Shown: positions 33,570 to 43,900 of the stretch, in pieces
Position numbering within the stretch: position 1 is the first letter of the stretch
How the letters are laid out: every line of letters starts with the position of its first letter
Assembly (NCBI GenBank): GCA_963715045.1
Contig: CAVQRC010000004.1
Location: 620,001 to 684,000, forward strand
Source: CAVQRC01 sp963715045
GTDB taxonomy: Bacteria; Planctomycetota; Planctomycetia; Pirellulales; Lacipirellulaceae
DNA length: 64,000 nucleotides
Direction of reading: 5' to 3'
Notes under the pieces: generated by a model
What the model was told of the DNA's origin: nothing
Database searches by the model: none
What the model saw: only the letters and a program-made list of their open reading frames with translations
Translations under genes and position numbers: made by a program

Positions 33570-34784
33570 ATGTCACGTTTCGCTCCCCTGTTGTTGTTCG
33601 TCGCGTTGTGGTTCACGACGTCGCCGCTGTTCGCTCGCGACTTTGCCGAGATCTACATGTTCGGCGACAGCTTCAGCGACCAGGGCAACATTTACGCCGC
33701 TACCTTTGGAATCATCCCGCCCTCCCCGCCCTTCTATCAGGGCCGTTTCTCGGATGGCCCGGTATGGATCGAGCGGCTCGCCGACAAGCTCGACCTGACC
33801 ATTGCTGCCAATGGCCGCGATCCCTATCAGATTACGGCCAACAATTTTGCGGTCGGCGGCTCTCAGAACGCCGTGGATGTGCCGGTGTTTCTACTCGGCA
33901 CGCTGCCCAGCATGCTCACGCAGGTCGATGGCTTCTTGTCGAGCGTGCCGGCACCACCCGCCGATGCCCTGTACGTGCTGTACGGCGGTTACAACGATCT
34001 CCAGAAAGCAGCGGATCCCGAGGAAGCCTTCACGGCCAGCCAACGAGAAGAGATCGTCCGAGATGCCGTCGACGCCCTGCAGCTTGCGACCGAGAATCTG
34101 ATCGCCGCCGGGGCCAGGCAATTCCTGCTGCCGAACCTGGCGGATCTCAGCCTGACACCCGTCTCGCGGTTCGTGAAGAACAACGCGGCCGTGTCGCAGG
34201 AAGTCAGCATCCGCTTCAACGAATTGCTGGAGCCGATGCTCGACGACCTCGAGCAGACCCACGCGATCGACTTGTTCCGGCTCGACGTGTTCGCGCTGGC
34301 CAATCGACTGGTCGACGACGCCCGGAACCATGGCGGAGCCGTGTACGGCATTACGAACGTCGACGTCCCGATTTTCCCCGGCTACGCGGGCTCGCCCGGG
34401 GCCGATCCGGCCACGTCGATGTTCGCCGATGACCTGCACGTCTCGGCGGCCACGCACGCCTGGCTCGGCGAATTCGCGTACGCCGCCGTGGCCCTCGATG
34501 CCGACTTCGATCGCGATGGTGACGTCGACGGTGAAGACTTTCTCATCTGGCAGGGCGGGTTCGGGATCCCGCAGGGCGCTCTGGCCTACGACGGCGACGC
34601 CGATGGCGATGGCGATGTCGACGGCGAAGACTTTCTTCTCTGGCAGCTCGAGTTCGGCAGCAACACCATCGCCATCGGCAGCGGTGCTCGCGGCATTCCC
34701 GAGCCGCACGCGGCGATACTGCTGACGATCGTGGTCGCGGCGGGTGGGACTCGTCGTTCGCTTTCCCGCTGTCGGAAACGGTAA
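33570..34784 (+). CDS. SGNH/GDSL-family esterase with dockerin pair and PEP-CTERM-like tail
   Basis: The ATG at 33570 starts a signal peptide (LLLFVALWFTTSPLFA) and gives 404 aa; the longer frame from 33366 is not protein-like. Catalytic blocks of the SGNH hydrolase family are visible: GDSFSDQGN with nucleophile Ser34, GGYND with Asn142, and DDLH with Asp287/His290. The family hydrolyses esters of lipids or acetylated polysaccharides. Two EF-hand/dockerin repeats (DFDRDGDVDGEDFLIWQ and DADGDGDVDGEDFLLWQ) and a GIPEPHAAILLTIVVAAGG tail with basic end follow. It is therefore an exported enzyme carrying the same anchoring/assembly module as three other proteins here. It converges on hemC. Confidence 0.9.
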   Translation: MSRFAPLLLFVALWFTTSPLFARDFAEIYMFGDSFSDQGNIYAATFGIIPPSPPFYQGRFSDGPVWIERLADKLDLTIAANGRDPYQITANNFAVGGSQNAVDVPVFLLGTLPSMLTQVDGFLSSVPAPPADALYVLYGGYNDLQKAADPEEAFTASQREEIVRDAVDALQLATENLIAAGARQFLLPNLADLSLTPVSRFVKNNAAVSQEVSIRFNELLEPMLDDLEQTHAIDLFRLDVFALANRLVDDARNHGGAVYGITNVDVPIFPGYAGSPGADPATSMFADDLHVSAATHAWLGEFAYAAVALDADFDRDGDVDGEDFLIWQGGFGIPQGALAYDGDADGDGDVDGEDFLLWQLEFGSNTIAIGSGARGIPEPHAAILLTIVVAAGGTRRSLSRCRKR

Positions 34785-34812
34785 CGGGCTAATGCGTAGC
34801 TTCGGCTCGCGG

Positions 34813-35718
34813 TCAACGTGCGAGCAGATCGCCCGCTCCGCTGGCGAGGAGGTCTTCCGCAGCGCGGATGCCAATCGCTTCGGCGTCGGCGGCGGGGCCC
34901 GCCGCGGTAGCGGTCAGCCGCTGGCTGCCGTCGACACTCAATACGGCCGCGGAAATCGAGAGCGTGTCATCGACCAGACGGGCGTACCCGCCGATCGGGG
35001 CCAGGCAACCGCCCTGAAGTTGACGCAACAGGGCCCGCTCGGCCACCACGGCGGCCTTCGAGGCCACATCATCGAGAACCGCCAGGGCGGCCCGCGTCCG
35101 TTGGTCGTCCGCCCTGCATTCGATCCCCAGCGCTCCCTGGCCAATCGCCGGCAGCATCACCTCGGCTGGAAGAATCTCGGTGATCTCCGCTTCGTAACCG
35201 AGTCGCTTCAGACCGGCCACGGCGAGAATCACTCCGGCGAATTCCCCTGCCTTGAGCTTCGCGAGACGCGTGTCGACGTTGCCCCGAACCCCCACGACAC
35301 GCAGGTCGGGCCGTGCATGCAGCAGCTGGGCCTGCCGTCGGAGGCTGCCGGTCGCGATCGTCGAATCGGCGGCAATGTCGGCGAGCAAGGCACCGTCGCG
35401 GGTGAGCAGAGCGTCGCGGGGATCGACCCGCGCGGGCACCGCCGCCAGGATCAATTCTTCCACGGCCAGCGTGGGCAGGTCTTTCAGACTGTGAACGGCG
35501 AAGTCGACTCGGTCGTCGAGCAGGGCGTGCTGGATCTCCTTGGTGAATACGCCTTGCGCGGATCCGGCGGTGATCGCGGCACGGTATTGGTCGCCATAGG
35601 TCGAAATCTCGACGAGTTCGACAGCGTGGCCGGCGGCGATGAGCTGCTCGGCAACCCAGGTCGACTGGGTTCGGGCCAGCAGGCTGCCCCGGGTACCGAG
35701 GCGAAGCGGGGCAGACAT
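34813..35718 (-). CDS. hemC: Porphobilinogen deaminase (hydroxymethylbilane synthase)
   Basis: The 301-aa product is a full-length HemC, which polymerises four porphobilinogen molecules to hydroxymethylbilane in cytosolic tetrapyrrole synthesis. It starts with LRLGTRGSLLARTQS. It carries the catalytic Asp80 in HSLKDLPT, the substrate-binding ATGSLRRQAQ and VRGNVDTRLAKL stretches, and the dipyrromethane-cofactor cysteine Cys238 in LQGGCLAPIG. The ATG at 35718 lies 12 bases after the reconstructed stop of the DUF502 gene, suggesting co-transcription. Confidence 0.97.
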   Translation of the reverse strand: MSAPLRLGTRGSLLARTQSTWVAEQLIAAGHAVELVEISTYGDQYRAAITAGSAQGVFTKEIQHALLDDRVDFAVHSLKDLPTLAVEELILAAVPARVDPRDALLTRDGALLADIAADSTIATGSLRRQAQLLHARPDLRVVGVRGNVDTRLAKLKAGEFAGVILAVAGLKRLGYEAEITEILPAEVMLPAIGQGALGIECRADDQRTRAALAVLDDVASKAAVVAERALLRQLQGGCLAPIGGYARLVDDTLSISAAVLSVDGSQRLTATAAGPAADAEAIGIRAAEDLLASGAGDLLAR

Positions 35719-35729
35719 CGGGGCACCTG

Positions 35730-36751
35730 CTACCGCGGTTGTTCGGGATTGGGATCAGGATCGGTGGGGGATCGGGATCGGTGGCCGTGGGGGAGTCGGC
35801 GGGCGGTTCGCCGGATGACGTGTCGTGGGGCAGCAGCGGAGAGGGAGGGTCGAAGCGGCGGGACGTGGTGCTCTCGAGTGCATCAACGACCTGCTGGGGA
35901 GGGACGACCACTCCGCAGCTGACGATGAACTGGAATGCCTGATCGATCGTGATGTTCAGATCGATCGTCTCGCTCTTCTTGACAGTCACGGTAAAGCCCG
36001 TGAAAGGCATCGGGGAAGTCGGGACCAGAATACTCACGACCGGTTCGTTGGCCGCGCAGCGAATGTCGAGCATGCTGTCGCCGGTGACCATCGCCAGCGT
36101 CCACACACCCTTGCGAGGATATTCGACGGCGACGACGCGGGTGTACTCGATCTCCCGCTCGCTGAACATGAAATCCGTGACCTGTTTGACCGAGGAATAC
36201 ACGTTGCGCACCAGCGGGAGGCTGTGAATGATCGATTCGAAGCGGTTCCAAAAGAACTTTCCCACACCGGCGGCGAGAAACTTGCCCAGCAGGTACAGCG
36301 TGAGGATGAAGAACAGCAGGAACACGGGAATGACCACGTGCCGCTGCAGGTAGGTGAAATTCACCCACACTTCGTAGATTCCCTTGGCGGTGGCCGGCAT
36401 CGGATCGCCGCGAAGGTGTGCCTGGACTGCCGCATACACGGTCGACGGGACGAGTTTGCCGTCGCCGGCCATCGTGTAGCGAATGTTGTCCTTGAAATAC
36501 TCGCCATCGACGCGGCGGAGCTGCCCGACTTCCTGGGGGTCGATGATGTCGGCCTTCAAGTACATCGCGATTCGGCGGGCGCCGGTCTCGAGCGGCTCGA
36601 GCAGGTAGTCGGCGACCGTATTGCCGACCCAGACGAAGATCACGATCGTCAACAGGGGTGGCAGAACCACGGCCAAACCCCTCAGCACGGCCCTGCGGAA
36701 CGGGTTGAGCTTGGGATTGGGTGGTTCGGAGGCGAGCTTCTTTTTGGCCAT
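35730..36751 (-). CDS. DUF502 family membrane protein (frameshift near stop)
   Basis: The protein begins MAKKKLASEPPNPKLN and has two hydrophobic segments: about 20-48 (GLAVVLPPLLTIVIFVWVG) and one near residue 130 (VIPVFLLFFILTLYLLG). A conserved cytoplasmic/periplasmic domain follows, with ATGDSMLDIRC-like and FVPTSPMPFTGF-like blocks typical of DUF502. Function is unknown in the family. The frame runs on through hemC to 35069, which is implausible. Adding one C to the C5 run at about 35763-35768 gives a tail ending DPNPEQPR and a TAG at 35730-35732, just before hemC, so I end it there (about 340 aa). Confidence 0.8.
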
Positions 36752-36787
36752 GGACGGCTGCTGAGTCAGGGAAGCGGATTGCTTCTG

Positions 36788-37511
36788 CTAACGATCTCCC
36801 ACGAGGGCCCGGGCAAAGACGGCGACGTACACGGTTTGGGCTCCGGCGATCTTGAGAGACTTCGCCGCTTCGCTGCAGGTCGAGCCGGTGGTCATTACAT
36901 CGTCAATCAGCAGCACGCGGGCAGCATCCAAATCATAGCCGGCCCCCAGGCGAAAAGCGTCTCGGACGTTTCGCGCCCGTTGACCAGGAGGAAGCTTGAG
37001 TTGGGGCAGCGTATTGCGTTGCCGTCGAAGCAAACCCGAGGCGACCGGAGTACCGAGCCCCCGGCCGATCACGGCGGCGGCGATTTCTGGACCGCTGGTT
37101 CGACGACGAATGCGTCGCGTCCAATGCATCGGAATCGGAGCCACGACGTCAACCTCCCAGGACTGAATTCGCTGGCGGGCGGTCGCCCACAGCAATCGAG
37201 CCAGGGCGTGCGTCGTCGCGTCCCCCTCGAAATGCTTGGTTTGTAGCACCAATTCGCGGAGCGATCCATCGTACTTTCCCAACGCGGTCGCCTCGTCGAA
37301 TACCAGTTTGCGGCCACGGCAATGCGTGCAGGGCTTGCCCGGGGTGGGAGTCAACGGAGTAGGCGCCCCGCATCGCCCGCAGGTCGCCGATCGCAGCAGC
37401 AGCGGCAGCTCCCCGTAGCATTCGCGACAGAACCCGCTGATCTTGTCCGGTCTCCCCGATCGCCTCACCGCATTGAATGCAATGCGGAGGGAAAAGCAAG
37501 TTGAGGAACAT
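36788..37511 (-). CDS. ComF family phosphoribosyltransferase-like protein (frameshifted)
   Basis: Two frames make one protein. The N-terminus is in the frame starting at 37511 (MFLNLLFPPHCIQCGE) and the rest is in the frame 37468-36788. A surplus base in the CCC at about 37433-37435 accounts for the switch and joins DQR to FCRECYGELP. Four CxxC pairs (CIQC, CREC, CGRC, CTHC) form the zinc-ribbon part. The C-terminal phosphoribosyltransferase fold has the PRPP loop VLLIDDVMTTGST. ComF proteins are linked to natural-transformation DNA uptake in some bacteria, but the role here is unknown. Confidence 0.88.
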
Positions 37512-37517
37512 GGCCTG

Positions 37518-37669
37518 GAGGGGTCAGGGGTCAGGGGTCGGGGATCAGGGGTCAGGTTCCTAGAATACCCGAACCGAAATGACCAGAGTCAGGGCGCCGC
37601 GAACCTCACGCCCCGTATAATCCTCCGCTCCCCGTCTCTCCTGACCCCCGACCCCCGACCCCTGACCCC
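37518..37669. repeat. GGGGTCA-type inverted repeat pair
   Basis: The segment 37518-37556 is built from repeats of ggggtca/ggggtcg, and 37640-37669 is its near reverse complement (cctgacccc, gacccc units). The arms could form a long stem around about 83 bases. It fills the gap between comF and the aminotransferase gene, both of which read outward from it. Such low-complexity palindromes occur repeatedly in intergenic DNA of some bacteria. Promoters for both genes must lie within or beside it. Confidence 0.65.
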
Positions 37670-37677
37670 TACTTCCC

Positions 37678-38940
37678 ATGCTCCACCTGAGCCAGCGTTC
37701 GAGCTGGGTGACCGAACAGCCGATTACCGCCATGATGTCCGAGGCACTCTCCCGCCCGGAACTCGTTTCGTTGGCCGCCGGGTTCGTCGATCAACATTCG
37801 CTGCCCTGCCCGGCAGCCGCGGCAGCCGCGGCGACGATCCTCGGCGACGCCAGAACCGGACAGGCGGCCCTGCAGTACGGCTCGACCAAGGGGCACCTGC
37901 CGCTCCGAGAGCTCGTGCTCGAACGGCTCGTCGCAAGCGACGCGGCTGCCGAGTCGTACCGCGCGGCGACCCCGGAAGATTTGATCATCACGGCAGGTAG
38001 CAATCAGCTGTTGCATCTCGTTGGCGAGACGCTCTGCGATCCGGGCGATATCGTCCTGTGCGACTCCCCCAGCTATTTCGTGTTCAAGGGATTGCTGGCC
38101 AATATGGGGGTCCGCTCGGTAGGTGTCGATGTGGACGAAGGCGGGATGATTCTCGAATCGCTCTCCGAGAGGCTCGAGCAGTTTGAGGCCCGGGGAGAAC
38201 TCGGTCGTGTCAAGGCGATCTACTCGGTCAGCTATTTCGATAACCCGCGCGGCGTCTCGCTGGCCCTGAACCGACGCCCCCAACTTGTCGAAATCGCCCG
38301 TCGCTGGTCGCGAAGGACCCGGATTCTCGTGATCGAGGACATCGCGTATCGAGATCTCCGCTATGAAGGCCCCGATCTGCCCTCGATCCGATCCTTTGAC
38401 GAAGAGGGGGATACCGTCCTCGTCGCCGGCACGTTCTCGAAATCCTTTTCGCCCGGGATTCGCGTCGGCTACGGTCTGCTCCCCCCCGACCTGGTCGAAC
38501 CGCTCTGCCAGCAGAAGGGCAATTTCGATTTCGGCTCCCCCAACTTTGCTCAGCATCTGATGCATCACGTGCTGGCAGCCGGGGAACACGATCGGCATGT
38601 GGCCCACTTGCGGGATGTCTACCGCCGCAAACGCGATGCGATGCTGGCCGCGCTGCAGGAGCATTTCGGTAGCACCGACGGAATTCACTGGATTCGGCCT
38701 AGCGGCGGATTGTACGTTTGGCTTACTCTCCCCCCGGCGATTGACACCGGCCGCAGCGGCTGGCTGTTTCACGCGGCCACTGAGGCGGGGGTCCTGTATG
38801 TACCGGGGCAATATTGCTTTCCCGCCGAAAGCGTGCCCCAACGAAACACGATTCGCCTCAGCTTTGGCGTGCAGACGCCGGAGCGGATCGAGGTCGGAAT
38901 CTCGGCGTTGGCCGCGGCCCTGGCCTCGGGGATGAGATAG
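37678..38940 (+). CDS. PLP-dependent class I/II aminotransferase
   Basis: The 420-aa product has the fold-type I aminotransferase pattern: LVSLAAGFVD near the N-terminus, ALQYGSTKGHLPLRE, TAGSNQLLHLVGETLCDPGD, DSPSYF, NPRG in place of the usual NPTG, VIEDIAYRDLRY, and the pyridoxal-phosphate lysine Lys255 in GTFSKSFSPGIRVGYG. The terminal RLSFGVQ supplies the substrate-carboxylate arginine. The subtype resembles 2-aminoadipate/aromatic aminotransferases of the MocR-like group without a DNA-binding domain. The exact amino-acid substrate cannot be assigned from sequence reading. Confidence 0.9.
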   Translation: MLHLSQRSSWVTEQPITAMMSEALSRPELVSLAAGFVDQHSLPCPAAAAAAATILGDARTGQAALQYGSTKGHLPLRELVLERLVASDAAAESYRAATPEDLIITAGSNQLLHLVGETLCDPGDIVLCDSPSYFVFKGLLANMGVRSVGVDVDEGGMILESLSERLEQFEARGELGRVKAIYSVSYFDNPRGVSLALNRRPQLVEIARRWSRRTRILVIEDIAYRDLRYEGPDLPSIRSFDEEGDTVLVAGTFSKSFSPGIRVGYGLLPPDLVEPLCQQKGNFDFGSPNFAQHLMHHVLAAGEHDRHVAHLRDVYRRKRDAMLAALQEHFGSTDGIHWIRPSGGLYVWLTLPPAIDTGRSGWLFHAATEAGVLYVPGQYCFPAESVPQRNTIRLSFGVQTPERIEVGISALAAALASGMR

Positions 38941-38999
38941 CTCCTGTTCCCACCGGGGAGCCCTGGTGCTCCCCCACACCGCCGACTTAATCACGGACG

Positions 39000-40131
39000 A
39001 TGCGGATCCTCGATCGCTATCTGCTGTGGCACTTTGCGACGACGTTCGCGATCTGTTTCTTGAGTCTGGCAGGGCTCTTCGTGGTCGTGGATGCCCTGAC
39101 TCATCTCGACGGATTTGTGAACGTCTCCGAGGCCGGTGGGACCCTGCTGGGCAGCCTCGGACACTACTACCGCTATCAACTGCTCGCTTTCTTCGACCGT
39201 TCCAGCAGCATGTTGGCCTTGCTGTCGGCGATCAGCAGCGTGACCGCATTGAGCCGCCACAATGAGTTGACGGCGTTGCTGGCGGCCGGGATTCCCCAAC
39301 GCCGCGTGCTGCTGCCAATCCTGCTGGCGGCCATCTCGATCGGAGGATTTGCCGCAGCGAGTCGCGAGTGGATCATGCCCCGGATGCGAACCGAACTGCT
39401 GCACAGCACCAAGGACATCGCGGGCCGCACTCCCCGGCCGTTCGAGTCGGTCCTCGACCCCTCGACCAGGATCATCATCGAAGCCCAGTATTCCCTGGCG
39501 GCCGAACGCAAGCTCCTCGCCGCACATTTCGTGCTGCCCGCCGATTTGGCCCACTTCGCCGACGAAATCGCCGCCGACGAGGCCCTCTACGAGACCTCAC
39601 CCGACGGCATCCGCGGCGGATTTCGCCTCCGCGGGATCACCGGTCCGGCCGGGATCGTCGATCAACCCTCGTTGTTGACCAATGGGCAGCCCTTGATCCT
39701 GACGCCGCACGATGCCCAGCGGTTGGCAGAAGATGAGCTGTTTGTCGTGACGGGGCTCTCCTTCGAACAGCTCGTGGCCGGGGCCCGCTGGAAGCACTTC
39801 GCGTCGACCCGGGAACTCGTCGGGCAGGTTGAGCTCCACGTCCCTCGACCGACCCGCCGAAATCGAAACGGCCATTCATGCGCGGATCGCGCAACCGCTT
39901 CTCGATGCGATGCTGATCCTGCTGGGGGTGCCGCTCGTGGCGTCCCGCGTCGGACGCAACGCCTTCATGGCCATCGGCTGGTCGATGCTCGTGGCGGCGA
40001 TCTTCGTGGCCCTGGTAACGACCTGTCAGTTCATGGGAGCCAGCCACTGGCTGCCGCCGACGCTGGCGTCCTGGCTGCCGCTGATCGTATGCGCCCCCCT
40101 GGCCGCCGTCGCCCATGCGGCGATCGACTGA
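39000..40131 (+). CDS. LptF/LptG-type permease (YjgP/YjgQ family), frameshifted
   Basis: The frame 39000-40169 carries the first part: an N-terminal membrane segment (MRILDRYLLWHFATTFAICF), FLSLAGLFVVVDAL, further helices and a jellyroll-like periplasmic domain. The frame 39829-40131 holds the C-terminal helices (RIAQPLLDAMLILLGVPLV, IGWSMLVAAIFVALV). One surplus C in the CCC at about 39842-39844 joins them as VELHVLDRPAEIETAI. LptF and LptG form the membrane part of the ABC transporter that extracts lipopolysaccharide from the inner membrane. Only one such gene is seen here and no lptB is near. It implies a Gram-negative-type envelope. Confidence 0.85.
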
Positions 40132-40232
40132 CGGGGCCTTGTCGAAGCCGGTTTTCGCTGCAATGCTGAGCGTCTCTCGCAGGGCCGCGGCGGCGGCTTG
40201 GCATCTCCCATTCACTCGCCGGGAACCGCGTC

Positions 40233-40661
40233 ATGAAGAAAGTCACGATCGAGACCTCGAAGGGAACCATTCAGCTCGAGCTGCACGACGACAAGACACC
40301 CAAGACGGTGGCCAACTTCGTCAAGCTCAGTGAGGACGGCTTCTACGATGGCCTCAAGTTTCACCGCGTGATCGATGACTTCATGGTTCAAGGTGGTTGT
40401 CCCAACGGCGATGGCAGAGGGGGGCCCGGGTACCAGTTCGAGGACGAGTTCCATCCGGAGCTCAAGCATGACGGGCCGGGAGTCCTGTCGATGGCCAATG
40501 CGGGTCCCAATACCAACGGATCGCAGTTCTTCATCACCCACGTCGCCACGCCCTGGCTCGACGGAAAGCACTCGGTATTCGGCCGAGTCGTCGAAGGCCT
40601 CGACGTCGTAAATTCCATCAAGCAGGGCGACAAGATCGAAAAAGTCACCATCGAATCCTGA
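40233..40661 (+). CDS. Cyclophilin-type peptidyl-prolyl cis-trans isomerase
   Basis: The compact 142-aa cyclophilin has VTIETSKGTIQLEL, TVANFVKL, YDGLKFHRVIDDFMVQGGCP, GPGYQFEDEF, VLSMANAGPNTNGSQFFIT and LDGKHSVFGRVVEG. It keeps the catalytic Arg/Phe/Met core (FHRVI, FMVQGG) and the QFFIT strand. The absence of a signal peptide suggests a cytosolic protein-folding role. It is followed at once by a strong terminator hairpin. Confidence 0.96.
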   Translation: MKKVTIETSKGTIQLELHDDKTPKTVANFVKLSEDGFYDGLKFHRVIDDFMVQGGCPNGDGRGGPGYQFEDEFHPELKHDGPGVLSMANAGPNTNGSQFFITHVATPWLDGKHSVFGRVVEGLDVVNSIKQGDKIEKVTIES

Positions 40662-40670
40662 CCCCACGGA

Positions 40671-40691
40671 AAAGACCCCTGGGGTCTTTTT
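40671..40691. terminator. Bidirectional intrinsic terminator, copy 1
   Basis: A 21-base palindrome has arms aaaagacccc and ggggtctttt around a single T, so it reads stem plus T-run on both strands. It lies ten bases after the cyclophilin stop. Confidence 0.85.
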
Positions 40692-40731
40692 GGAAGACTC
40701 GGGGGAATCGTATCTTGCCCGACTCCCCCAA

Positions 40732-40752
40732 AAAGACCCCAGGGGTCTTTTC
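40732..40752. terminator. Bidirectional intrinsic terminator, copy 2 (inverted)
   Basis: This is an exact reverse complement of copy 1, placed 40 bases further on, with the same 10-base arms around a central A. The rest of the gap up to the next gene at 40972 shows nothing recognisable. Confidence 0.8.
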
Positions 40753-40971
40753 TCCGGACGCCGGACCCTTGTGACCGCTGTCGTCGGTCCAGGTGATCCA
40801 ACCCGCATCTGGGTGAATTCTCGAGATAATCGCGCGCCGGAACCAATTCCGCGGCCCGAGCGTCCAACAACGCTGGCCGGATTGTCGGACGAAAGCCATC
40901 CTTTCACGATCCGATGACGGCCTGCGACGGCCTTGCTCGTGAACCCGATTCAACCCCCGGGGTGCGGATTG

Positions 40972-43900
40972 ATGATCCCCACGTATTCCCTCCCTTTCGC
41001 ACGACGACACATCTGCTTCCTGTTCTGGCTGAGCTGCGTGATTGCAGGGAGTGTTCCGAGCAGTTCCTCCGCCCAGCCCTCCGAAACGGCGGAGGGCCAT
41101 GTCAGCATCCGCGAACAGACGATCTACATTCCCTACGGCAAGCTCAACGAGGTCTTTGAGAAGCAGGGCCGGGGAGTTTTCGTGCCCTATGAGGAGTTTC
41201 AGTCGCTGTGGGAGGCCGCCCGCAAAGCGAATGTCAGGCCCGCTCCGTTGGGCCCCCCGGTGAAGACTTTGATCACCGAGATCGACAATCAGGCGACCGT
41301 CAGCGGCGACGTGTTGCGGGTCGCCGCGACGATCCGCATCGATGTTCTGGAGTCGGGCTGGCACGAAATTCCGCTTCGTATGGCAGCGGCGGCCGTGGGA
41401 ACGGCCACCGTCGACGGCAAACCCGCGCGACTCGTAGGTGACGCCCAACAGGGATACACGCTGATCGTGAATCATGCGGGAGCAGACCCGATCAAGCTCG
41501 AACTCGAGTTGGAGTATGCGGCACGGATCGAGAAGCAACCGGGCCGAAACCGTGTCGCCGTCCATCCCCCGCTGGCGGCGGTGAATCGCTGGACGATTCG
41601 CATCGACGAGCCCGGTGTCGATGTCGAACTGAAACCCCTCGTGGCGGCGACGCGGATCGCGGCTGGCGAAGGCGAGACCGCTGAAGAGCCGGCAGGATCC
41701 GACCAGGCCGAAGCAGGGCAGACGGTGGTCGCGGCATTGGTCGGTGCGACTCCTGAGTTGACGATCGAGTGGACTCCGCAGGCAGAAGGGGCCAGCGGGA
41801 TGTCGGCGATCGCCACCGTCGAGAGCAACCAGGAAGTCACGATTGAGGAAGGAATCGTGCGTACGCGGACCAATCTGGCTTACACCATTCGGCGGGCCGA
41901 GCTGGCGGAACTCGTCGTCGATGTGCCACTCAACCAGAAGGTCGTCGCCGTCTCGAACGCTAATCTTCGCCGCTGGCAGATTGAACCTTTTGACAACGTG
42001 CAGCGGATCCGCGTGGAACTGTTTGAAGCCGCACGGGAGCAGCAGCAATTACAGATTGATCTGGAGCAATTGGTGGAGTCGAGTGCGGCGGAGCCAATCA
42101 ACGTTCCGGTGGTCGCGGCGGTGGGAGTGGGCCGGCAGCAGGGAATCGTCGTCGTTCAAGTCAGCTCCGGGCTGCGGGGCCAGGTTGTCGAACGACGCGG
42201 CGTGTCGCAGATCGATACCACCGACTTGCCGGCACCTCTGGCGAACGGTCGCTGGAACTTCTCGTATCGGTACGCGGCCGTGCCGTTCGAAGTGGTTCTC
42301 TCGATCGAGAAGATTCTCCCCCGCATCTCTACCGATACGCTTCTCGAGGCGACGCTCGACCCGGAATCGCTGCACCTCGACACGGCCATCGTGTTCGACG
42401 TCCGCCGGGCCGCAATCTACGAACTGGCGGTCGATCTGCCCCGCGGATTCGAAGTCGTACGGGTCGTGGGAATGGACGGAGAAGGCGTTCAGCCGGCGCG
42501 GTTGGATTCGTTTCACGTGCGGAACGACGATCCAACGCCGCGGCTCGAAGTCAACCTCGAGCAGAGCGGTCTGGGCCGCATCGGTTTGAGGATCGAGCTG
42601 CAGCGACCGCTTGCCGATCCGAACCTGCAGCAGCCGACCGGCCAAGCGACGAGCATCGAACTCGACTTGCCACGGCCTGCGTCGCCCTATCTGTCGGCAG
42701 CCGAGGGACGCCTCGTAGTCCACGCGCCCGATGCGCTACGAGTGTCACCCGTCGCGGCCGCCGCGTTTCGGAATGTGGCCGCTGCGGAAGCCTACGAGTC
42801 GTTTCCGGTCCGCCCGGCCGGAAACCGGAACCCGCCTGCCGTGCTGGCGTATCGGTATGTCGGCAAGGATGTGCCGCCGCTCCGTCTCAGCGTCGAACGA
42901 CGAAAGCCGAACGTAACGGTGCGGCAATTGCTGAGCGTGCAGGTCGAGCCGGGTGTCGCCCGATACGCGGCCACGTTCTTCTACGACGTCGAGTACAGCG
43001 GCGTCGATTACCTCGAGATCGCCGTTCCTGCCGCCACTTCGGCTCTGGCTCGCAATCGCTCGACGGGCGTTCGAGAAGAGAAGCGACCGGACGATGGTGA
43101 ACCGGGCAGCGACGACGAAATCTGGCGGTTCTATCCGGAACGGGAGTTCCTCGGTCCCACACGCATCGTGCTCGAGTGGGAGCAGCCGCTCGCCGAGTTG
43201 AAGGTCGGCGAGACCGCCACGCTGGCGGTGCCGCTTTCTGCGACCGCTGACCGTCGATCGCAGCTGGGGACAAGTCGCGGTGAGCAAGACAGAAACGATC
43301 GACGTCGAGCCCGCCGAGCCACGCGGACTGACGCAGATCGATCCCCGCTACGACCTGATGCCCGGTGCCACCGCGGCAGATGCGGCGTTCGCGGCTGAGT
43401 TTCACGACGATTGGGGACTCGATCTTCGCATGCGGCGATTCGAGCTCGAAGCGGTCAAGCGGGCGAGCATCGAGCGGGCAGTCATCAGGGCCGTGGTCAC
43501 CCGCAGTGGCCAGACCGCGGTGCAGGCCGTCTATCGCGTACTCAGCGGAGGACAGCGGTTGCTCGTCAAGCTTCCCCGCGAAGTCGCCGATGGGGCGGCC
43601 ACGCTCGACACCAACCCGCTCCGCGTGAATGGTCGAGCCGTTCCGCTCGAACGTGGCAGCGATCGGCAGTCGTTCTACATTCCGCTCGCCGGGACGCCGC
43701 ATGACCAGCCCGTGACCGTGGAGCTGCGTTACGCGGTGGACGGCTCTGCCGCCAACATCGACATTCCCTCATTCCCCGAAGACCCGGCCCAACAACGAAC
43801 CTTTCTCGCGGTGTACCTGCCTGACGATCTGGCCTACCTGGGTCATCGCGGTCCCTGGAGCGAAGAGCTGACCTGGCGCCGCGACAAGCAGGGACGCTGG

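Noticed and set aside
35069..35729. Continuation of the DUF502 protein through hemC in another frame
   Set aside because: Composition becomes Arg/Pro-rich, typical of an out-of-frame read; one missing C in a C5 run explains the lost stop.
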